Source of the DNA: Eulemur rufifrons
Taxonomy: Eukaryota > Chordata > Mammalia > Primates > Lemuridae
DNA: 64,000 nucleotides
Reading direction: 5' to 3'
NCBI RefSeq assembly: GCF_041146395.1
Contig: NC_090989.1
Location: forward strand, 46,030,501-46,094,500
Position numbers and translations under genes: made by a program. Numbering within the stretch: the first letter of the stretch is position 1; the number at the start of each line of letters is the position of its first letter. Shown here in pieces: positions 61,102 to 64,000 of this stretch. The notes beneath the pieces are model-generated. The model made no database searches, was not told where the DNA came from, and saw only the letters and a program-made list of their open reading frames with translations.

Positions 61102-61817
61102 AAAAACAATAGTTTCATATTTTTTTCCCCACCCCCCCTTTCCCGAGTCAGCACCTTCAAATGTTACCACTCCCCAAACGGTGCGCAATGCACTCATTGT
61201 GTAGGCATACCCCCATCCCCTCCCCCACCCCCCACCTCAGTCTAATGTCCAATTGGTGTCGTTTCCAGATTTGTATTTAGGTGATGATCAAGGAAACCAA
61301 TTTTCTGGTGAGTACATGTGATGCTTGTTTTTCCATTCTTGGGATACTTCACTTAATATAATGGGTTCCAACTCTCTCCAGGAGAACCATAGAGATGTTG
61401 TATCTTCATCATTCCTTATAGCTGAGTAGTATTCCATGGTATACATATACCACAGTTTACTAATCCAATCATGTATTGATGGGCATTTGGGTTGTTTCCA
61501 CATCTTTGCTATTGTGAATTGTGCTGCTATAAACATTTGGGTACACGTGCCTTTGTTACAGAATGACCTTTTTTCCTTTGGGTATATGCCCAGTAATGGG
61601 ATTGCTGGGTCAAATGGCAGGTCTACTTGAATCTGTTTAAGATACCTCCATAATGCTTTCCACAGAGGTTGCACTAGTTTGCAGTCCCACCAGCAGTGTA
61701 TTAGTGTTCCTGTCTCTCCACACCCACGCCAACATGTGTTGTTTTGGGTTTTTTTGATAAAGGCCATTCTCACTGGGGTTAAGTGATATCTCATTGTGGT
61801 TTTGATTTGCATTTCCC
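61102..61817 (-). mobile_element. Young L1 tail: C-rich 3' UTR and intact ORF2 C-terminus
   Basis: The 3' UTR runs about 61102-61287. The ORF2 C-terminal coding region (from 61288 upward) is open without stops to the truncation point at 61817, with conserved runs [57 protein letters not shown]. The open frame even continues past the target duplication into host DNA, which is accidental. Severely 5'-truncated, so it has no endonuclease or reverse transcriptase and cannot move. Confidence 0.95.
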
Positions 61818-61831
61818 CTGACAACATATTT

Positions 61832-63219
61832 GATAAGCAAACTCCGGATCCGTTGTCAGCAACATCCTCAGCTATGAAAATAGGAGCATTATTGGAATGT
61901 ACATCAGGCTGTAGCCTTGTCACTACAAATAGCAAAATGAAAGGGGGAAAGGGATCACCCTACTCCCCATTCCAGTTCAGAGTGACGAGAAAACTTCCGG
62001 TAGAGACAGCCAACCCACTTATATCCAGAAGCATATGTTTTGTCAAATCTTCTGGAGAAAGAGAGAAGAAGAGATCTGAAGGCGCTAGGGAGATGGAGAA
62101 GGTAGTATTTTGTATAAAAGAGAGTAAAAAAGCCAAAAGGAAAAGTTGGTAGGTAGGAAAAACTAAACACACACAATTAGGGTGGCACTAACAGAAAGCC
62201 TGACGTACCAGCACAGGCCTGCAGGAGACTTTGTGTGGTCCAGCATCCCAGCACGTGCGCCCCAGGACTGTGGGACAGAAGAGGCTGCGAGACTGAAGGC
62301 CAGCCCAGCCTTCCTGAGCTCCACCAAGCGGCACCCTCAAAACAACCAGATGCCCTGCCCTGGGCGTGACAGACCTGACCCTGGGTTTGCTGCACCTGCT
62401 GCCCTCTGCTCCACTGAATTCCTCATTTTCATGTAGGCCCTGTCTCCTTTTCTCCCCATTTTCCTTTCTCAGTGAAAGTTGCAACTGCTTGCTGTATTGC
62501 AGCCCTAAGATAGTCTTGTTTCTGCTTTGGAACGTATTAACATAGAGGGTAAAGCTTGAACTGAATTTTGGAGGGTAGGGGTAAGATTTTTATAGAAAAG
62601 GAGAGACAACAAGGATAAAGGGAGAACAGGCATTCTGAACAATTAGAGTAAATGGGAGATACACTTACAGACAGTATGATTCTTTTGTGGTGTGGCCAAA
62701 TACATTGTAAACTCTTCTTTCTTAATCATAGCATATCTCTAGAAATTATTTTGAAAAGTGTACAGAAGCAATAAAAATGGACCCCCCTTCACTACACAAC
62801 CTCTGTTAGTATAGGCGGAGTCAGAATTCAGAGCCCCTTCCTTGACGAGGCTTCTCGCTGCCTTTCCCGTCCTTTCCCTCCCCTGTGATCTGTATTGCTC
62901 GTGTGGCCTTAAGGCCTTCACAGAGTTCCGTCTCAGGGTCCTGTTCTTTGGGTGTGGGAATTGTATTCTTTCTCAGTGATGCTGGTGGGAGTCTCTTAAT
63001 GAGCTGGGAACATGGTTCTTGAAGAGCAGTTCCCGGCCCTGGTTCTCCTGGCCAAATAAAACATTCTGGCTTCTCGGGATAAGTAATTTTAGCAAAACAC
63101 TTTAGACTGTTGAAGTACAGCTGTGTATGCAGCATTACTTTTCAGTGTGTGTAGCTTTCCCAGAGAACAGCTGACCACCTCTAGAAATATGGAAGAACCA
63201 CCCCCCCCAAAGTGAAACT
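61832..63219. other. Unique, CpG-retaining sequence right of the L1
   Basis: 61840-62440 has more CpG than the rest of the window (ctccggatccg, cttccggtag, gaaggcgctagg, agcacgtgcgcccc, aagcggcacc). Overlapping frames up to 118 codons lie on both strands without domains. A C run is at 63201-63209. Could include an untranslated exon or a worn CpG-rich element. No call made. Confidence 0.4.
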
Positions 63220-64000
63220 GAACTAAATTGAACAAGATGGATTTTTTAAAATAGTCACAACCTAATGATGAAAGGAACAATTCAACAGGAAGTCGTAACA
63301 ATTCTAAACTTGCATGCGCCTAATATTTATGAAATATGTAAATAAAAATTGGTAGAATTACTAGAAAATATGGGCAAATTCAGAATAAGAGGAGGAGATG
63401 TTAATACACACCTCAGTGATTGATAGATAAAACATAATTCAGAAACGTAACAGATTTGAAAAACATAAAAAGTTTATCTATGATCATCTACAGAAATCTG
63501 TACCTAACAATTAGAAACTATATTTTCCTTTAAAGAAAACATTAAAACATTTTTAAAATTGATTATGGGCTGGCAAATGATGGCCTGTGGTTTATATACA
63601 ACTATTTCAGAGGATTTAAACAAGATAAGATGTTTCCCAGATCTTTTATGGAAGTAATATAACCTTAATACCTAAACCAGACAAGGAAAGTACTAGAAAG
63701 GAACATTATATGAATCTGACTTTTGAACATTGATGAAACAAATCTACAAGAAAGAAATATGTCATGACCAGTTTGGGCTTATCCTAGGAATAGTAAGAAT
63801 GGTTTAACATTAGAAAACCTATTTTTACAGTTCACCATATTAACAGATTATAGGAGAAAACCCATATAATTGTCTCAATAAATGTAAAAACAAAAAGCAT
63901 TGCATTACATTTAACACTTATTCATGATTTAAAAATAAAGGCAACAAAGAGTTCTTAGCAAAAGAATAAAGGAATAGAAGAAAACTTCATTAAGCTGTAA
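63220..64000 (+). mobile_element. L1M ORF2 fragment running off the window edge
   Basis: Forward old L1. Endonuclease-end phrases come first (caattcaacaggaagtcgta, aaacttgcatgcgcctaat, gatgttaatacacacctc). After a jump near 63470-63600, reverse-transcriptase phrases follow (taatacctaaaccagacaag, gaccagtttgggcttatcct, aaatgtaaaaacaaaaagca). The jump spans a piece resembling the hAT repeat (ggctggcaaatgatggcctg at 63567-63586). Many stops. Confidence 0.85.

Larger units (their letters stand above)
60214..61831 (-). mobile_element. Young L1 insertion with apparent serial 3' transduction (whole unit)
   Basis: Everything between the exact 14-base duplication ctgacaacatattt (60214-60227 and 61818-61831) reads on the minus strand as: L1 tail (61817-61102), poly(A), a 19-base piece (61045-61027), poly(A), about 750 bases of non-L1 DNA (60991-60240), poly(A). 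The single duplication around the whole unit argues for one insertion event. The alternative, a second retrocopy landing in the L1 poly(A), is not excluded. Confidence 0.75.

Noticed and set aside
61288..61935. 215-codon reverse frame, the longest in the window, as a gene.
   Set aside because: Residues up to 61817 are L1 ORF2 C-terminus. The rest is flanking DNA beyond the target duplication.

Overview
The window is primate nuclear DNA, most likely from a Malagasy lemur or close strepsirrhine. Three Alu copies (15-359, 7502-7843, 53859-54197) carry an AT-rich insert of about 35 bases in the A-rich linker between the two arms, including the string ttatatggac. I know this form from lemur Alus and not from monkeys or apes. 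Two young L1 tails (24928-25597 and 60225-61817) have the C-rich 3' UTR I associate with strepsirrhine L1. Base composition is AT-rich, CpG is depleted, and MIR, L2, MER and L1M fossils are dense, as expected of intergenic or intronic mammalian sequence. I found no protein-coding gene, no convincing exon, no tRNA, rRNA or snRNA gene, no CpG island and no recognisable promoter. The longer open frames are either L1 ORF2 remnants or chance frames. || Layout. 1-5.2 kb: young Alu, an unresolved old repeat, and MER5, MER20 and MER5A hAT elements. 5.4-7.5 kb: an L1 with an inverted 5' half, closed by a young Alu. 9-14 kb: two AluJ, an old L1M, MIR. 15.9-16.7 kb: a MIR split by a hAT-like element. 17.3-19.9 kb: MER1, then an L1M split by a Tigger-type element that is itself split by an AluJ. 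20-24 kb: MIR, L2 and MER1 fossils. 24.9-25.6 kb: young L1 tail with a tandem duplication in its 3' UTR. 25.6-37.4 kb: the longest stretch poor in repeats, with a few segments that read like conserved non-coding DNA. 37.4-40.8 kb: old L1M with an AluJ and microsatellites, MIR, L2, and a hAT element split by L1M. 43-48.5 kb: L2, a 2.3 kb L1 with internal deletions, and an L2 holding an AluJ. 52.4-54.2 kb: an L2 split by two L1M tails, then a young Alu. 55-59.3 kb: hAT, paired MIRs, HAL1/L1M. 60.2-61.8 kb: the most notable object, a young L1 tail followed by a 19-base stretch and about 750 bases of non-L1 sequence, each with its own poly(A) and all inside one 14-base target-site duplication. 63.2-64.0 kb: an L1M ORF2 fragment that runs off the edge. 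|| The window is best read as a layered record of transposition. Its value lies in the nested insertions, which give relative ages, and in a few repeat-free segments that may be regulatory. Family names are from memory of consensus sequences, without any search.
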